Assembly: GCA_900472175.1 (NCBI GenBank)
Contig: UCHD01000001.1
Location: 310,001-374,000 of the forward strand
DNA: 64,000 nucleotides
Origin: Hyphomicrobiales bacterium
Lineage (GTDB): Bacteria > Pseudomonadota > Alphaproteobacteria > Rhizobiales > Rhizobiaceae
Reading direction: 5' to 3'
Part shown: positions 8,945 to 19,762 of the stretch, piece by piece
Layout of the letters: the number at the start of each line of letters is the position of its first letter
Position numbering within the stretch: the stretch's first letter is position 1
Notes under the pieces: generated by a model
Database searches by the model: none
Seen by the model: the letters and a program-made list of their open reading frames with translations, nothing else
Told to the model about the DNA's origin: nothing
Program-made: the position numbers and the translations under genes

Positions 8945-9078
8945 GGGCGAGGGCTCCAAATACGAAGGGATATGGTGCTTTATGTAGGGACAGGTGCGGT
9001 GAGGGGCAAGCGCAGATGTCAAGACGCTCCCGCCAGGAAGCATCGGTTTGCCAATGTGTGCAAAGGTCTGCGGTTTTT

Positions 9079-9202
9079 CTTCTCCCCGGCGGGGAGAAGG
9101 TGGCGCGTCGCGCCGGATGAGGGGGAGCCACACAGACAGTCCGCGCTCTTGGCCCCCTCATCGCCTCACTTTCGTTCGGCACTTCTCCCCGTTGGGGAGA
9201 AG
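9079..9202. repeat. RIME-type intergenic palindromic element (copy 1)
   Basis: 124-bp element made of two terminal hairpins, CTTCTCCCC-GGCGGGGAGAAG and CTTCTCCCC-GTTGGGGAGAAG, each followed or preceded by conserved inner blocks (ggatgaggggg and ccccctcatcgcctc). This matches the Rhizobium-specific intergenic mosaic element described in Rhizobiaceae. It lies between the IalB-like gene and tldD, both on the reverse strand. A second copy in inverted orientation is at 49291. Confidence 0.85.
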
Positions 9203-9217
9203 AGGAAGGAAAACCGC

Positions 9218-9757
9218 TTACGGCAGCGCGTCGTAACCTTCGCCAAAGCCCTTCAGATCGACCGGAATACCGATGCCTTCTTCCGGTGACTGGAAGACGA
9301 TGAAGGTTGCCTGGGCACCGGAGCGGAAGGTTTTCAACAGTTCATCTTCCAGAACCACTTCGGCATAGCAGCCGTCGGAGAAGCAGCGGACGAAATAGGC
9401 GCGTCCGATATCCTTGCCGTCGACATTCAGGCCAAGACCGTTTGGCAAGAGAACGCCGAGCGGGGCCAGAACGCGCAGGATTTTTGCCTTGCGGTCTGCG
9501 GTCTTGAGGACGACAACCGAAAGGCCGACCTCGGGCCGGTCTTCGGCGATGACGTTCTGCATCAGCGCGCACTGCTCGGCGGTTGCTCCTGCCGGCTGGT
9601 CGCAGACGATCGACCACGCGCCATGGTTCGACTTCACCGTGCCGGGTGTGCCTGGCTGTTGTGCTCCGGGTTGCTGGGCCGCCGCCGAATGGGAAAGAAG
9701 GGCGGCAGCTAGTCCGAACGCCGCGATCGGCAGCCGGGAAAGGAGGGACAGGCCCAT
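9218..9757 (-). CDS. Invasion-associated locus B (IalB) family periplasmic protein
   Basis: 179-residue exported protein. A signal peptide of about 27 residues (AAALLSHSAAA|QQ) is followed by a Gln/Pro/Gly-rich spacer and an IalB domain beginning with the HGAWSIVCDQPAG block. Cysteines in IVCDQ, EQCAL and CFSDGC are typical of the family and probably form disulfides. IalB of Bartonella is implicated in erythrocyte entry; in free-living rhizobia the function is unknown. The ATG at 9757 has TGAGG 5 nt upstream. The gene precedes tldD with a RIME between them. Confidence 0.82.
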   Translation of the reverse strand: MGLSLLSRLPIAAFGLAAALLSHSAAAQQPGAQQPGTPGTVKSNHGAWSIVCDQPAGATAEQCALMQNVIAEDRPEVGLSVVVLKTADRKAKILRVLAPLGVLLPNGLGLNVDGKDIGRAYFVRCFSDGCYAEVVLEDELLKTFRSGAQATFIVFQSPEEGIGIPVDLKGFGEGYDALP

Positions 9758-10017
9758 GAAAACCTCAAACTTAAGAATCAGTCTGGCTATTCTTGAAGCG
9801 CGTAGCCGCAAATGAAAAGCCCCGCGCGGTACATTCCAGCCCGGTGTGGCGGAAATGGGGCTTCCAAACCGGGCTAAAACGGTAAATCGGCCGCAAAACT
9901 CCGGTGTAGGCACCGTGGGCGGAGTGCCGGTCGTCTCTTATCTATGGTATAGGGGCGGGGAGACTGGTGTGAAATGCCGGATGCTGCGGCGCGTGCTGTT
10001 GCTGCTGCCGGTATCTC

Positions 10018-10036
10018 TAAGGCCCGCGGGGCCTTA
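10018..10036. other. Stem-loop in the coxB leader
   Basis: Perfect TAAGGCCC / GGGCCTTA hairpin with loop gcg, about 160 bp upstream of coxB. It may lie in the 5' untranslated region. Confidence 0.35.
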
Positions 10037-10160
10037 ACAGTTTGTGTGAAAAGCGTCATTTGCGCAAAATGCCGCATGGGCTTGAATGGACAGATGTTGC
10101 GGCCATCATCAAACTGTGGTTTGAAGCGCTTCAGTATGGCTAAGGATTCTGCGTTACGGT

Positions 10161-10174
10161 TTGATCCTGATCAA
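10161..10174. promoter_or_regulatory. FNR/FixK-type anaerobox before coxB
   Basis: TTGATCCTGATCAA is a perfect match to the TTGAT-N4-ATCAA consensus bound by FNR, FnrN and FixK proteins. It ends 20 bp before the coxB start codon, so it is probably downstream of the transcription start, a position that fits repression under low oxygen better than activation. Confidence 0.6.
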
Positions 10175-10194
10175 GCGCCCAGGGAGACACTATA

Positions 10195-11079
10195 GTGAAA
10201 AACAAGGCTTTTGCAGTTTTGGCATCGACTGCCTGTCTGCTCTTTGCTTCGAATGCTTTGGCTGACAAGCCGGTCGCATGGCAGACCAACTTTCAGACCG
10301 CAGCAACCGGAATCATGGAAGAAATTACATGGTTTGAGCATTACACGCTCTGGTTCATCATTCCGATCACGCTTTTTGTCCTGGCGCTGCTGATCTGGAT
10401 CGTGGTCCGTTTCCGCGAAAGCAAGAACCCGGTTCCGTCGAAGACCAGCCATAACACGGCGATTGAAATCGTCTGGACGCTTGGCCCCGTCGTGGTTCTG
10501 CTGTTCCTGGCGATCCCGTCCTTCCAGCTCCTGACCGCGCAGTTGACGCCGCCGGAAAATCCGGACATCACGCTGAAGGCAACCGGTAACCAGTGGTACT
10601 GGTCCTACGAATATGAAGTCGGCGAAAGCCCGCTCTCCTTCGACAGCCTGATGATGAAGGAGGAAGACCGCGCCTCGCTCGGCAAGGAAGACAAGCACGA
10701 ATATCCGCGTCTCCTCGCTGTCGATAACGAAGTCGTCGTGCCCGTCGGCAAGACCGTCCGCGTTCTGGTCACCGCTGCCGACGTCATTCACGCCTTCGCC
10801 ATGCCGGCCTTCGGTGTGAAGATCGACGCTGTTCCTGGCCGTCTCAACGAAACATGGTTCAAGGCTGAGCGCGAAGGTCTCTACTACGGCCAGTGTTCCG
10901 AGCTCTGCGGCAAGGATCACGCCTATATGCCGATCGCCATCCGTGTGGTCAGTGAAGACAAGTACAACACTTGGCTCGCTGCCGCCGCCACCAATGTTGG
11001 TGAGGCGAACAAGGCACTCATGGCTTCCATCGACGGCGCGGCTAAGACCGTAGACGTCGCTGAAAACGCCGCACAGTAA
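10195..11079 (+). CDS. coxB: Cytochrome c oxidase subunit II
   Basis: 294-residue subunit that receives electrons from cytochrome c at its CuA centre. A signal peptide (1-23), two transmembrane helices (about 52-72 and 96-116) and a periplasmic cupredoxin domain are visible. CuA ligands are present: His199, Cys234, Glu236, Cys238, His242 and Met245. The aromatic QWYWSYEY patch at 133-140 is the electron entry region. The start is GTG at 10195 with AGGGAG upstream. It is the first gene of the cox operon, with ctaD 21 bp downstream. Confidence 0.97.
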   Translation: MKNKAFAVLASTACLLFASNALADKPVAWQTNFQTAATGIMEEITWFEHYTLWFIIPITLFVLALLIWIVVRFRESKNPVPSKTSHNTAIEIVWTLGPVVVLLFLAIPSFQLLTAQLTPPENPDITLKATGNQWYWSYEYEVGESPLSFDSLMMKEEDRASLGKEDKHEYPRLLAVDNEVVVPVGKTVRVLVTAADVIHAFAMPAFGVKIDAVPGRLNETWFKAEREGLYYGQCSELCGKDHAYMPIAIRVVSEDKYNTWLAAAATNVGEANKALMASIDGAAKTVDVAENAAQ

Positions 11080-12795
<1,716 letters not shown>

Positions 12796-12810
12796 GCGCC
12801 GCAATCGATC

Positions 12811-12836
12811 CGAAGCCGCCGGAAACGGCGGCTTCG
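12811..12836. other. Strong stem-loop between ctaD and ctaB
   Basis: Perfect 10-bp stem CGAAGCCGCC / GGCGGCTTCG with loop ggaaac in the 106-bp gap after ctaD. It lacks a T-tract, so partial termination or 3'-end protection of the abundant coxBA message is more likely than full termination. Confidence 0.5.
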
Positions 12837-12901
12837 TTCAACGCCGGGTATGCCCGGCAACACGGCGCCTGCAACGCGCCGGACAATTCCAAGGACTGGA
12901 C

Positions 12902-13858
12902 ATGCGGGTTATCGACAATCACGAAGCAAGCGGCACGGAAGGCGGCGTTCGTCTCTCTGAAGCCTCTGCGCGCGATTATTTCGAGCTGCTGAAGCCGCGC
13001 GTCATGTCGCTGGTTGTGTTTACGGGCCTCGCCGGCATGGTGATGGCACCCGGGCACATCAATCCTTTCATCGGTTTCATTGCGATCCTCTGTATCGCCG
13101 TGGGTGCTGGAGCTTCCGGTGCCCTCAACATGTGGTACGACGCGGATATCGACGCGGTAATGACCCGCACGGCAAAGCGGCCGATCCCGGCTGGCAAGAT
13201 CACGGCGCAGGAAGCACTGTCGTTCGGATTGACGTTGTCGGCTTTCTCGGTCTGCATCCTCGGCATCGTCGTCAACTGGCTGTCGGCCGGTCTGCTGGCC
13301 TTCACGATTTTCTTCTATGCTGTCATCTACACGATGTGGCTGAAGCGTTCGACGCCGCAGAACATCGTCATCGGCGGCGCGGCCGGCGCTTTCCCGCCGA
13401 TGATCGGCTGGGCCTGCGTCACCAACGGCATTGCCATCGAGAGCATCGTCCTTTTCCTGATCACCTTCCTGTGGACGCCAGCCCATTTCTGGGCGCTGGC
13501 TCTGTTCAAGATGCGCGATTATGGCGCTGTCGGCGTGCCGATGCTGCCAAATGTCTCGGGCGAGGCGACCACCAAGACGCAGATCGTCATCTATGCCGTC
13601 CTGACCGCGATCATCGGTGTCGTGCCGACGATCCTCGGTTTCTCAAGCTACTATTACGGCGCTTTTGCCGCAGCGCTGGGCCTCGGCTTCATCTGGTATT
13701 CTATCGGCGTGCATCGCATGCCGGAAGGTGACGAGAAGATGATCCCTGCCAAGAAGCTGTTTGCGTTCTCGATCCTCTATCTCTTCGCGATCTTCTCCGC
13801 GCTGATGGTCGATCATCTGATTGCCACGCTGTGGCTCACTGCCGGAAAGGTTGCCTGA
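12902..13858 (+). CDS. ctaB: Protoheme IX farnesyltransferase (heme O synthase)
   Basis: 318-residue UbiA-family membrane prenyltransferase that converts heme B to heme O, the precursor of heme A for the aa3 oxidase. The prenyl diphosphate-binding Asp-rich motif [15 protein letters not shown] is near 77-91, and the second conserved loops are [12 protein letters not shown] and [10 protein letters not shown]. About eight to nine helices are predicted. Its stop overlaps the start of the coxF microgene (TGATG). Also called cyoE or coxE. Confidence 0.96.
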   Translation: MRVIDNHEASGTEGGVRLSEASARDYFELLKPRVMSLVVFTGLAGMVMAPGHINPFIGFIAILCIAVGAGASGALNMWYDADIDAVMTRTAKRPIPAGKITAQEALSFGLTLSAFSVCILGIVVNWLSAGLLAFTIFFYAVIYTMWLKRSTPQNIVIGGAAGAFPPMIGWACVTNGIAIESIVLFLITFLWTPAHFWALALFKMRDYGAVGVPMLPNVSGEATTKTQIVIYAVLTAIIGVVPTILGFSSYYYGAFAAALGLGFIWYSIGVHRMPEGDEKMIPAKKLFAFSILYLFAIFSALMVDHLIATLWLTAGKVA

Positions 13859-13998
13859 TGGAACTCGTGACACTCACGGACGCCCAGAAGAAGTCGCGCC
13901 GCGGCCGCAATATCGCGCTTGGCGTTGTTCTCTTCGGTCTCGTTGCCATTTTCTATATCGTGACGCTGATCAAGTTCAGCAACGGCATGGTCCAGTAA
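13858..13998 (+). CDS. coxF: CoxF small membrane protein
   Basis: 46-residue single-pass protein. A basic N-terminus (DAQKKSRRGR) precedes one transmembrane helix (about 19-38: IALGVVLFGLVAIFYIVTLI) and a short C-terminal tail ending in FSNGMVQ. The ATG overlaps the ctaB stop codon, which implies translational coupling, and ctaG follows after 9 bp. The position and layout match the small CoxF proteins of rhizobial cox operons, presumed oxidase assembly factors or small subunits. No enzymatic motif is present. Confidence 0.85.
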   Translation: MELVTLTDAQKKSRRGRNIALGVVLFGLVAIFYIVTLIKFSNGMVQ

Positions 13999-14007
13999 GG
14001 AGCGATC

Positions 14008-14616
14008 ATGGCACCGATCAAGACGACAGAGCAGAAGACGGAGCGGGCAAACGGCGTCATCGTCGCAACCTGTGTGGCCTTCGTCGTCGGCATGACCGGC
14101 ATGGCCTATGCCGCCGTGCCGCTCTACGACATGTTCTGCCGGGTAACCGGCTATAACGGCACGACCAAGCGGGTCGAGCAGGCCTCCGATGTTGTTCTCG
14201 ACAAGAAAATCAAGGTGACGTTCGATGCCAATATCGCATCCGACCTGCCCTGGAGCTTCAAGCCGGTGCAGCGCGAGATCGAACTGAAGATCGGTGAAAC
14301 CGTGCAGATCGAGTTCGAAGCAACCAATATGGCGAAAAAGGCGACGACCGGTCAGGCGGTCTTCAACGTGACGCCAATGGCGGCCGGGGCCTATTTCAAC
14401 AAGGTCGAGTGCTTCTGCTTCACCGAGACGACGCTGCAGCCGGGTGAAGATTTGAAGATGCCGGTGGTGTTCTTCATTGATCCGGAAATCGTCAAGGCGG
14501 TCGAGACCAAGGGGATCAACACACTGACCTTGTCCTATACGTTCTACGCCCGCGAACCGTCAAAGCCGGTCGCGGCGCTGACGGGAAAGCCTGCTGAAAC
14601 TGACAACAAACTTTGA
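14008..14616 (+). CDS. ctaG: Cytochrome c oxidase assembly protein CtaG (Cox11)
   Basis: 202-residue copper chaperone that delivers Cu to the CuB site of subunit I. It has one N-terminal transmembrane helix (about 17-38) and a periplasmic beta domain. The copper-binding CFCF motif sits in KVECFCFTE near 135, followed by the conserved [17 protein letters not shown]. It has a normal length and a ribosome site (aaggagcgatc) before ATG 14008. It lies in the operon between coxF and subunit III. Confidence 0.96.
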   Translation: MAPIKTTEQKTERANGVIVATCVAFVVGMTGMAYAAVPLYDMFCRVTGYNGTTKRVEQASDVVLDKKIKVTFDANIASDLPWSFKPVQREIELKIGETVQIEFEATNMAKKATTGQAVFNVTPMAAGAYFNKVECFCFTETTLQPGEDLKMPVVFFIDPEIVKAVETKGINTLTLSYTFYAREPSKPVAALTGKPAETDNKL

Positions 14617-14681
14617 CAGATCACAGTTTTCGGCTAAGCCGGAAATGACGACATGAGAAAGACTTATCGGGGATAGTCCAC

Positions 14682-15560
14682 ATGGCCGATGCGCACCAGA
14701 AAAACCACGACTACCACATTATTGATCCGAGCCCATGGCCGCTGCTTGCCTCGATCGGCGCCTTCGTCATGGCCTTCGGCGGTGTCGGCTACATGCGATA
14801 CCTGTCGGGCGGCACGCTGCACCTGTTCGGTCTCGACTGGGCGCACCCGTGGTTCTTCTTCATCGGTCTCGCCGTCGTTCTCTACACGATGTACGGCTGG
14901 TGGTCGGACACCATCAAGGAAGCGCATGAGGGCCACCATACCCGCGTCGTGTCGCTGCACCTGCGCTATGGCATGATCATGTTCATCGCTTCGGAAGTGA
15001 TGTTCTTCGTCGCCTGGTTCTGGGCCTATTTCGATGCCAGCCTGTTCCCGGGCGAAGCGATCCAGGCAACCCGCGCCGCGTTCACCGGCGGTGTCTGGCC
15101 GCCGAAGGGCATCGAGGTTCTCGATCCTTGGCACCTGCCGCTCTACAACACCGTTATCCTGCTGCTGTCCGGCACCACCGTCACCTGGGCACACCACGCG
15201 CTGCTGCACGGTGACCGCAAGGGCCTGATCAATGGCCTGACGCTGACCGTACTGCTCGGCGCCCTGTTCTCCTATGTTCAGGTCTACGAATACATGCACG
15301 CACCATTCGCCTTCAAGGATTCGATCTACGGCGCGACCTTCTTCATGGCGACTGGCTTCCACGGCTTCCACGTCCTGGTCGGCACGATCTTCCTGCTGGT
15401 CTGCCTCATCCGCGCCGTGAAGGGTGACTTTACCCCGAAGCAGCATTTCGGCTTCGAAGCTGCTGCCTGGTACTGGCACTTCGTTGACGTGGTCTGGCTG
15501 TTCCTGTTCTTCTCGATCTACATCTGGGGTGGCTGGGGTGCCCCGGTCGCTCATATGTGA
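14682..15560 (+). CDS. ctaE: Cytochrome c oxidase subunit III
   Basis: 292-residue membrane protein, third core subunit of the aa3 oxidase, with seven predicted helices. Family hallmarks are the N-terminal [33 protein letters not shown] near 104-123, and the C-terminal [19 protein letters not shown]. It lies 65 bp after ctaG and is followed by a clear intrinsic terminator, marking the end of the main oxidase message. Also called coxC. Confidence 0.97.
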   Translation: MADAHQKNHDYHIIDPSPWPLLASIGAFVMAFGGVGYMRYLSGGTLHLFGLDWAHPWFFFIGLAVVLYTMYGWWSDTIKEAHEGHHTRVVSLHLRYGMIMFIASEVMFFVAWFWAYFDASLFPGEAIQATRAAFTGGVWPPKGIEVLDPWHLPLYNTVILLLSGTTVTWAHHALLHGDRKGLINGLTLTVLLGALFSYVQVYEYMHAPFAFKDSIYGATFFMATGFHGFHVLVGTIFLLVCLIRAVKGDFTPKQHFGFEAAAWYWHFVDVVWLFLFFSIYIWGGWGAPVAHM

Positions 15561-15585
15561 TCGACCTCTGAACCGAAAAATTGTG

Positions 15586-15616
15586 AAGGCGGGTGCATGT
15601 GCGCCCGCCTTTTTCT
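15586..15616 (+). terminator. Intrinsic terminator after ctaE
   Basis: An 11-bp stem AAGGCGGGTGC / GCGCCCGCCTT (one G-U pair), loop atgt, followed by TTTTTC on the plus strand, 26 bp past the ctaE stop. Readthrough or a new promoter is needed for the downstream DUF983-SURF1 genes. Confidence 0.8.
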
Positions 15617-15690
15617 TTGCCTGCGTGACAGCGCGCTGTTGAGCCTAAACGTCGCGGGGGCCCATATATCGCTGCCGGTGCGAATGGGTT

Positions 15691-16107
15691 ATGGAGGAGC
15701 AGCGCAAGAAGGATCAGGACGACATGCACGAAGACAGCGCACATTTCCCACCGGTCGAGCCGGTCAAGGCCGGGCTTAAAGGCCTTTGCCCGCGATGCGG
15801 TGAGGGTAAGCTGTTTGACGGTTTTTTGTCGATGAAACCGTCCTGCGCCAATTGCGGTCTCGATTACAGCTTTGCCGATGCCGGCGATGGCCCGGTGGTC
15901 TTCGTCATCCTGATCGTCGGTTTCATCGTGGTCGGGGCGGCACTCTGGATGGAGGTCAATATCAATCCACCGCTCTGGGTGCATTTCCTGTTGTGGATAC
16001 CGCTCGCCATCGCCTTCAGCCTGGTTCTCATGCGCATGCTCAAGGGCGTTCTGATCAATGTGCAATTCCGCAACAACGCACGCCAGGGCGAGATCGATCG
16101 TGGCTGA
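15691..16107 (+). CDS. DUF983 membrane protein with zinc-ribbon-like Cys pairs
   Basis: 138-residue protein. An N-terminal soluble segment carries two C-x2-C pairs (Cys33/Cys36 in CPRCGEGKLF and Cys52/Cys55 in CANCGLDYS), a probable zinc ribbon, followed by two transmembrane helices (about 68-88 and 93-113). This is DUF983, often encoded beside heme-copper oxidase genes in alphaproteobacteria; its role is not established and is presumably in oxidase assembly. An alternative ATG at 15724 would trim 11 residues without affecting the Cys motif. The SURF1 gene starts inside its last codons. Confidence 0.85.
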   Translation: MEEQRKKDQDDMHEDSAHFPPVEPVKAGLKGLCPRCGEGKLFDGFLSMKPSCANCGLDYSFADAGDGPVVFVILIVGFIVVGAALWMEVNINPPLWVHFLLWIPLAIAFSLVLMRMLKGVLINVQFRNNARQGEIDRG

Positions 16108-16846
16108 TGCGGTAACTGGAAAGAAGAGCGGCGGGTTGTTTGGCCGCGTCGCCGGAATCGTACTGGTTCTCATCGCACTGGCGGTTCTTTTAGGCCTCGG
16201 TACATGGCAAATGGAACGGCTGGCCTGGAAAGAGGGGCTTCTGGCATCGATTGCCGAACGGCGTGCCGCCCCGCCTGCCGAACTGGCTGCGATCGAGGCT
16301 CTGGCCAAGGCCGGGGAGGATGTCGATTATCGCACCGTGCGCGCCACCGGCACCTATCTCAACAACATGGAACGGCACTTCTTCGCCACTTTTGGCGGCC
16401 GTACCGGCTACTACGTCTATACGCCGCTGCAGCTGGCCGACGGCCAGATCGTCCTCGTCAATCGCGGCTTCGTCACCTTCGAGGCCAAGGAACCGGAAAT
16501 GCGCAAGCTGGGTCAGTTGACCGGCGAACAGACCGTCACCGGGCTGTCCCGCGCCAAGCTTTTGGAAAAGCCTTCCTGGGCCGTGCCGGACAATGATGTC
16601 GCCAAGAACATCTTCTACTGGAAGGACCTCGACGTGATGGCCTCGAGCACCGGCCTCGATCCGGCCAAGGTGGTACCTTTCTTCATCGATGCCGACGCGA
16701 CCCCGCACGAGGGCGGCATGCCGATCGGCGGCGTGACCCAGTTCGACCTGCCCAACAGCCATTTGCAATATGCAATGACCTGGTACGGGCTGGCAGCGGC
16801 ACTGGTGGTCATCAGCGGGATTTTCATCTTCCGGAGAAAGACATAA
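16100..16846 (+). CDS. SURF1 family cytochrome oxidase biogenesis protein
   Basis: 248-residue protein with the SURF1 topology: an N-terminal transmembrane helix (about 15-35, ending LLGLGTWQMERLAWK), a periplasmic domain and a C-terminal helix ending FIFRRKT. Family motifs include RTVRATGTY, LVNRGFV and the C-terminal HLQYAMTWYGLA. SURF1 aids heme a insertion into subunit I. GTG at 16100 overlaps the DUF983 stop by 8 nt, suggesting coupling; a start at 16058 is possible but less likely. Confidence 0.92.
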   Translation: MADAVTGKKSGGLFGRVAGIVLVLIALAVLLGLGTWQMERLAWKEGLLASIAERRAAPPAELAAIEALAKAGEDVDYRTVRATGTYLNNMERHFFATFGGRTGYYVYTPLQLADGQIVLVNRGFVTFEAKEPEMRKLGQLTGEQTVTGLSRAKLLEKPSWAVPDNDVAKNIFYWKDLDVMASSTGLDPAKVVPFFIDADATPHEGGMPIGGVTQFDLPNSHLQYAMTWYGLAAALVVISGIFIFRRKT

Positions 16847-16879
16847 GGTCGGCGCAGGAGCGCCACTTGGGGATATCGA

Positions 16880-17245
16880 ATGGCCATTCTCGCAACGATC
16901 CTGATCGCTTTGACGGCGCTGATGCATATCGGTTTTCTCGTGCTCGAGATGTTCCTCTGGACCGGGCCGCAAGGGCGAAAAGTCTTCCGGATGACGGCGG
17001 AACAGGCTGAAGCAACCAAGGTTCTGGCGGCCAATCAGGGGCTCTATAATGGCTTCCTCGCGGCTGGACTTGTCTGGTCACTGATCGCGTCACCGCCGGA
17101 ATTTGCATTCCAGTTGAAGCTGTTCTTCCTTGTGTGCGTGATCGTTGCCGCTATATATGGCGCATGGTCGGTCAAGCCGCGCATCCTTTTGGTACAGGGC
17201 GGTCCGGCAATTCTCGCCCTTGTGTTTACTCTACTGGCATTCTGA
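16880..17245 (+). CDS. DUF1304 integral membrane protein
   Basis: 121-residue four-helix membrane protein of the DUF1304 family, with the characteristic HIGFLVLEMFLWTGP after helix 1, NQGLYNGFLAAGL in helix 2, and the C-terminal VQGGPAILALVFTLLAF. The function is unknown. It follows the SURF1 gene by 33 bp and ends 3 bp before ispH, so it is probably cotranscribed with both. Confidence 0.85.
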   Translation: MAILATILIALTALMHIGFLVLEMFLWTGPQGRKVFRMTAEQAEATKVLAANQGLYNGFLAAGLVWSLIASPPEFAFQLKLFFLVCVIVAAIYGAWSVKPRILLVQGGPAILALVFTLLAF

Positions 17246-17248
17246 TAA

Positions 17249-18259
17249 ATGGCGGCTTCCCTTTCAGCAAAGACCCCGATCACCCTGCGCCTCTGCGGCC
17301 CGCGCGGCTTCTGCGCCGGTGTCGACCGGGCGATCCAGATCGTCGTTCTGGCGCTGAAGGAATATGGCGCACCGGTCTATGTCCGCCATGAGATCGTCCA
17401 CAATCGCTACGTCGTCGAAGGGCTCGAGGCCAAGGGCGCGATCTTCGTCGAGGAACTCGATGAAATCCCGCCGGAGCACCGCAAGCAGCCGGTGGTTTTT
17501 TCCGCCCATGGCGTGCCGAAATCCGTGCCTGCCGATGCCACCGAGCGTAACCTGTTCTATCTCGACGCCACATGCCCGCTGGTCTCCAAGGTCCACAAGC
17601 AGGCCATGCGTCACCAGAAGCTCGGCCGTCATGTCGTGCTGATCGGCCATGCCGGACATCCGGAAGTGATCGGCACGATGGGACAATTGCCCGAAGGCGC
17701 GGTGTCGCTGGTGGAGACGGTCGAGGACGCCGAAACCTACATGCCGCCGGACACGGAAAACCTCGGCTTCGTTACCCAGACGACGCTGTCGGTCGATGAT
17801 ACCGCCGGTGTCATCAAGCGGCTGCATGAGCGCTTCCCGAACCTGACGGCGCCTGCCGCCGATTCGATCTGCTACGCAACGACGAACCGTCAGGAAGCCG
17901 TAAAGCAGGCAGCGCCCGGCTGCGATCATTTTATCATTGTCGGCGCTCCGAATTCTTCGAACTCCAAGCGTCTGGTCGAAGTGGCGTTGCGGGCCGGTGC
18001 AAAAAAATCGGTGTTGGTCCAGCGCGCGTCGGAAATCGACTGGGACGATTTCGCCGATATCTCTACAGTTGGCCTGTCGGCCGGTGCGTCGGCGCCGGAG
18101 GTCATCGTCAACGAGATCATCGAGGCTTTTCGCGCACGATATGATGCTGCCGTGGAGCTAGCCGATACGGTCGAGGAGACGGAAAACTTTCTCGTCAACC
18201 GCGAACTCCGCCATGTGCCGCTGACGACGCAGGACATGGCATTCGTGAACGGCGATTGA
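17249..18259 (+). CDS. ispH: 4-hydroxy-3-methylbut-2-enyl diphosphate reductase
   Basis: 336-residue iron-sulfur enzyme, last step of the MEP pathway, giving IPP and DMAPP. The three cluster cysteines are visible: Cys22 ([10 protein letters not shown]), Cys109 ([11 protein letters not shown]) and Cys208 ([11 protein letters not shown]). The substrate-contacting FSAHGVP is at 84-90 and the C-terminal [11 protein letters not shown] near 233. The start ATG lies 3 nt after the DUF1304 stop, so translation is probably coupled. Also called lytB. Confidence 0.97.
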   Translation: MAASLSAKTPITLRLCGPRGFCAGVDRAIQIVVLALKEYGAPVYVRHEIVHNRYVVEGLEAKGAIFVEELDEIPPEHRKQPVVFSAHGVPKSVPADATERNLFYLDATCPLVSKVHKQAMRHQKLGRHVVLIGHAGHPEVIGTMGQLPEGAVSLVETVEDAETYMPPDTENLGFVTQTTLSVDDTAGVIKRLHERFPNLTAPAADSICYATTNRQEAVKQAAPGCDHFIIVGAPNSSNSKRLVEVALRAGAKKSVLVQRASEIDWDDFADISTVGLSAGASAPEVIVNEIIEAFRARYDAAVELADTVEETENFLVNRELRHVPLTTQDMAFVNGD

Positions 18260-18337
18260 GACGCGCTTCACCTCCCTGTTTCCCCGCGCTCAGCCGGGTG
18301 CGATAGAATAACAATTCCCGAAGAGAGTGGAACGATC

Positions 18338-19318
18338 GTGGCAGTTTACACCGACATCACCGAAGACGATCTCGCCCGCTTTCTGACCGCCTATGACGTC
18401 GGCACGCTGACATCCTACAAGGGTATTGCCGAAGGTGTCGAAAACACCAATTTCCTGCTGCACACCACCAAGGGCTCCTACATCCTGACGCTCTATGAAA
18501 AGCGCGTGGACCAGAACGACCTGCCGTTCTTCCTCGGCCTGATGCACCATCTCGCAGACAAAGGACTTTCCTGCCCGCTGCCGCTGCCGCGCGCCGATGG
18601 CAAGCTGCTCGGCCACCTTTCGGGCCGTCCAGCCGCCGTCATTTCGTTTCTTGAAGGCATGTGGCTGCGCAAGCCCGATGCCAATCACTGCCGCGAAGTC
18701 GGTAAGGCGCTGGCGGCCATGCACGTGGCAGGCGAAGGCTTTGAGATCCGCCGCACCAATGCGCTCTCCGTCGGCGGCTGGCGGCCGCTGTGGAACAATT
18801 CGCGCGATCGCGCCGACGAGGTGCAGCTGGGCTTGCAGACCGAGATTGCCGCTGAGCTGGATTTCCTCGAAGCTCATTGGCCGAAGGACCTGCCGGAAGG
18901 GGTCATTCATGCCGATCTCTTCCCTGACAACGTCTTCTTCCTCGGCGATGAGCTGTCCGGCCTGATCGACTTCTATTTCGCCTGCAACGATCTGCTTGCC
19001 TATGACGTTTCCATCTGCCTGAACGCCTGGTGCTTCGAAAAAGACGGCGCCTTCAACATCACCAAGGGCATGGCACTGTTGTCGGGTTATCAGAGCGTGC
19101 GGCCGCTTACATCGGCTGAGATCGAAGCCCTGCCGCTGCTGGCCCGCGGCTCAGCCCTGCGTTTCTTTTTGACGCGGCTCTACGACTGGCTGATGACGCC
19201 GGCGGGCGCTCTGGTGGTCAAGAAAGATCCGCTCGAGTATCTGAAGAAACTGCAATTCCACCGCTCCATCGCAACTGCTGCCGAATACGGCCTGACGAAC
19301 GAGACACTGCCCGCATGA
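18338..19318 (+). CDS. thrB: Homoserine kinase (ThrB, aminoglycoside-phosphotransferase fold)
   Basis: 326-residue kinase phosphorylating homoserine in threonine synthesis. It belongs to the APH-fold type II family usual in alphaproteobacteria, not the GHMP ThrB of enterics. Motifs are [12 protein letters not shown] in the nucleotide loop, the Brenner-type catalytic [10 protein letters not shown] near 190 and [10 protein letters not shown] as the Mg-binding DFG equivalent. The start is GTG at 18338. Its product is used by ThrC, encoded at 34826-36223. It overlaps rnhA by 4 nt (ATGA). Confidence 0.94.
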   Translation: MAVYTDITEDDLARFLTAYDVGTLTSYKGIAEGVENTNFLLHTTKGSYILTLYEKRVDQNDLPFFLGLMHHLADKGLSCPLPLPRADGKLLGHLSGRPAAVISFLEGMWLRKPDANHCREVGKALAAMHVAGEGFEIRRTNALSVGGWRPLWNNSRDRADEVQLGLQTEIAAELDFLEAHWPKDLPEGVIHADLFPDNVFFLGDELSGLIDFYFACNDLLAYDVSICLNAWCFEKDGAFNITKGMALLSGYQSVRPLTSAEIEALPLLARGSALRFFLTRLYDWLMTPAGALVVKKDPLEYLKKLQFHRSIATAAEYGLTNETLPA

Positions 19319-19758
19319 AACATGTTGATATCTTCACCGATGGAGCCTGCTCCGGAAATCCGGGGCCGGGCGGCTGGGGCGCTGTGCTGCGCTATGGCGA
19401 AACCGAGAAGGACCTGTGCGGCGGCGAAGCGGAAACCACAAACAACCGCATGGAATTGCTTGCAGCGATCACCGCGCTGACCAGCCTGAAAACCCCATGC
19501 GAGGTCGATCTCTATACCGACAGCAAATATGTCATGGATGGCATCTCGAAGTGGATCCATGGCTGGAAGAAGAATGGCTGGAAGACCGCCGACAAGAAAC
19601 CGGTGAAGAACGGCGAACTCTGGCAGGCGCTTGATATTGCCAATAAGAGCCACAAGGTCACGTGGCACTGGGTCAAGGGCCATGCCGGTCACCCGGAAAA
19701 CGAACGCGCCGACGAACTCGCCCGCAAGGGCATGGAGCCGTTCAAGACGAAGCGGTAG
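19315..19758 (+). CDS. rnhA: Ribonuclease HI
   Basis: 147-residue endonuclease that cleaves the RNA strand of RNA-DNA hybrids (R-loops, primers). The DEDD metal ligands are Asp9 ([11 protein letters not shown]), Glu47 (NNRMELLA), Asp69 (YTDSKYV) and Asp133 (NERADELA). The basic handle [15 protein letters not shown] at 85-99 is present. It starts within the thrB stop (ATGA), so it is translationally coupled. Confidence 0.97.
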   Translation: MKHVDIFTDGACSGNPGPGGWGAVLRYGETEKDLCGGEAETTNNRMELLAAITALTSLKTPCEVDLYTDSKYVMDGISKWIHGWKKNGWKTADKKPVKNGELWQALDIANKSHKVTWHWVKGHAGHPENERADELARKGMEPFKTKR

Positions 19759-19762
19759 CCAA

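Larger units (their letters stand above)
9758..10194. other. Long intergenic region upstream of the cox operon
   Basis: 437 bp with no convincing gene. It holds the divergent promoters of the IalB-like gene and coxB, an 8-bp GC-rich stem-loop at 10018, a TTTGCGCAAA palindrome near 10063 and the anaerobox at 10161. The long upstream region is consistent with regulated oxidase expression. Confidence 0.6.

Noticed and set aside
9133-9133. Upstream extension of TldD to 9133
   Set aside because: The extra 63 residues are translated from the RIME repeat; the ATG at 8944 gives the normal family length.
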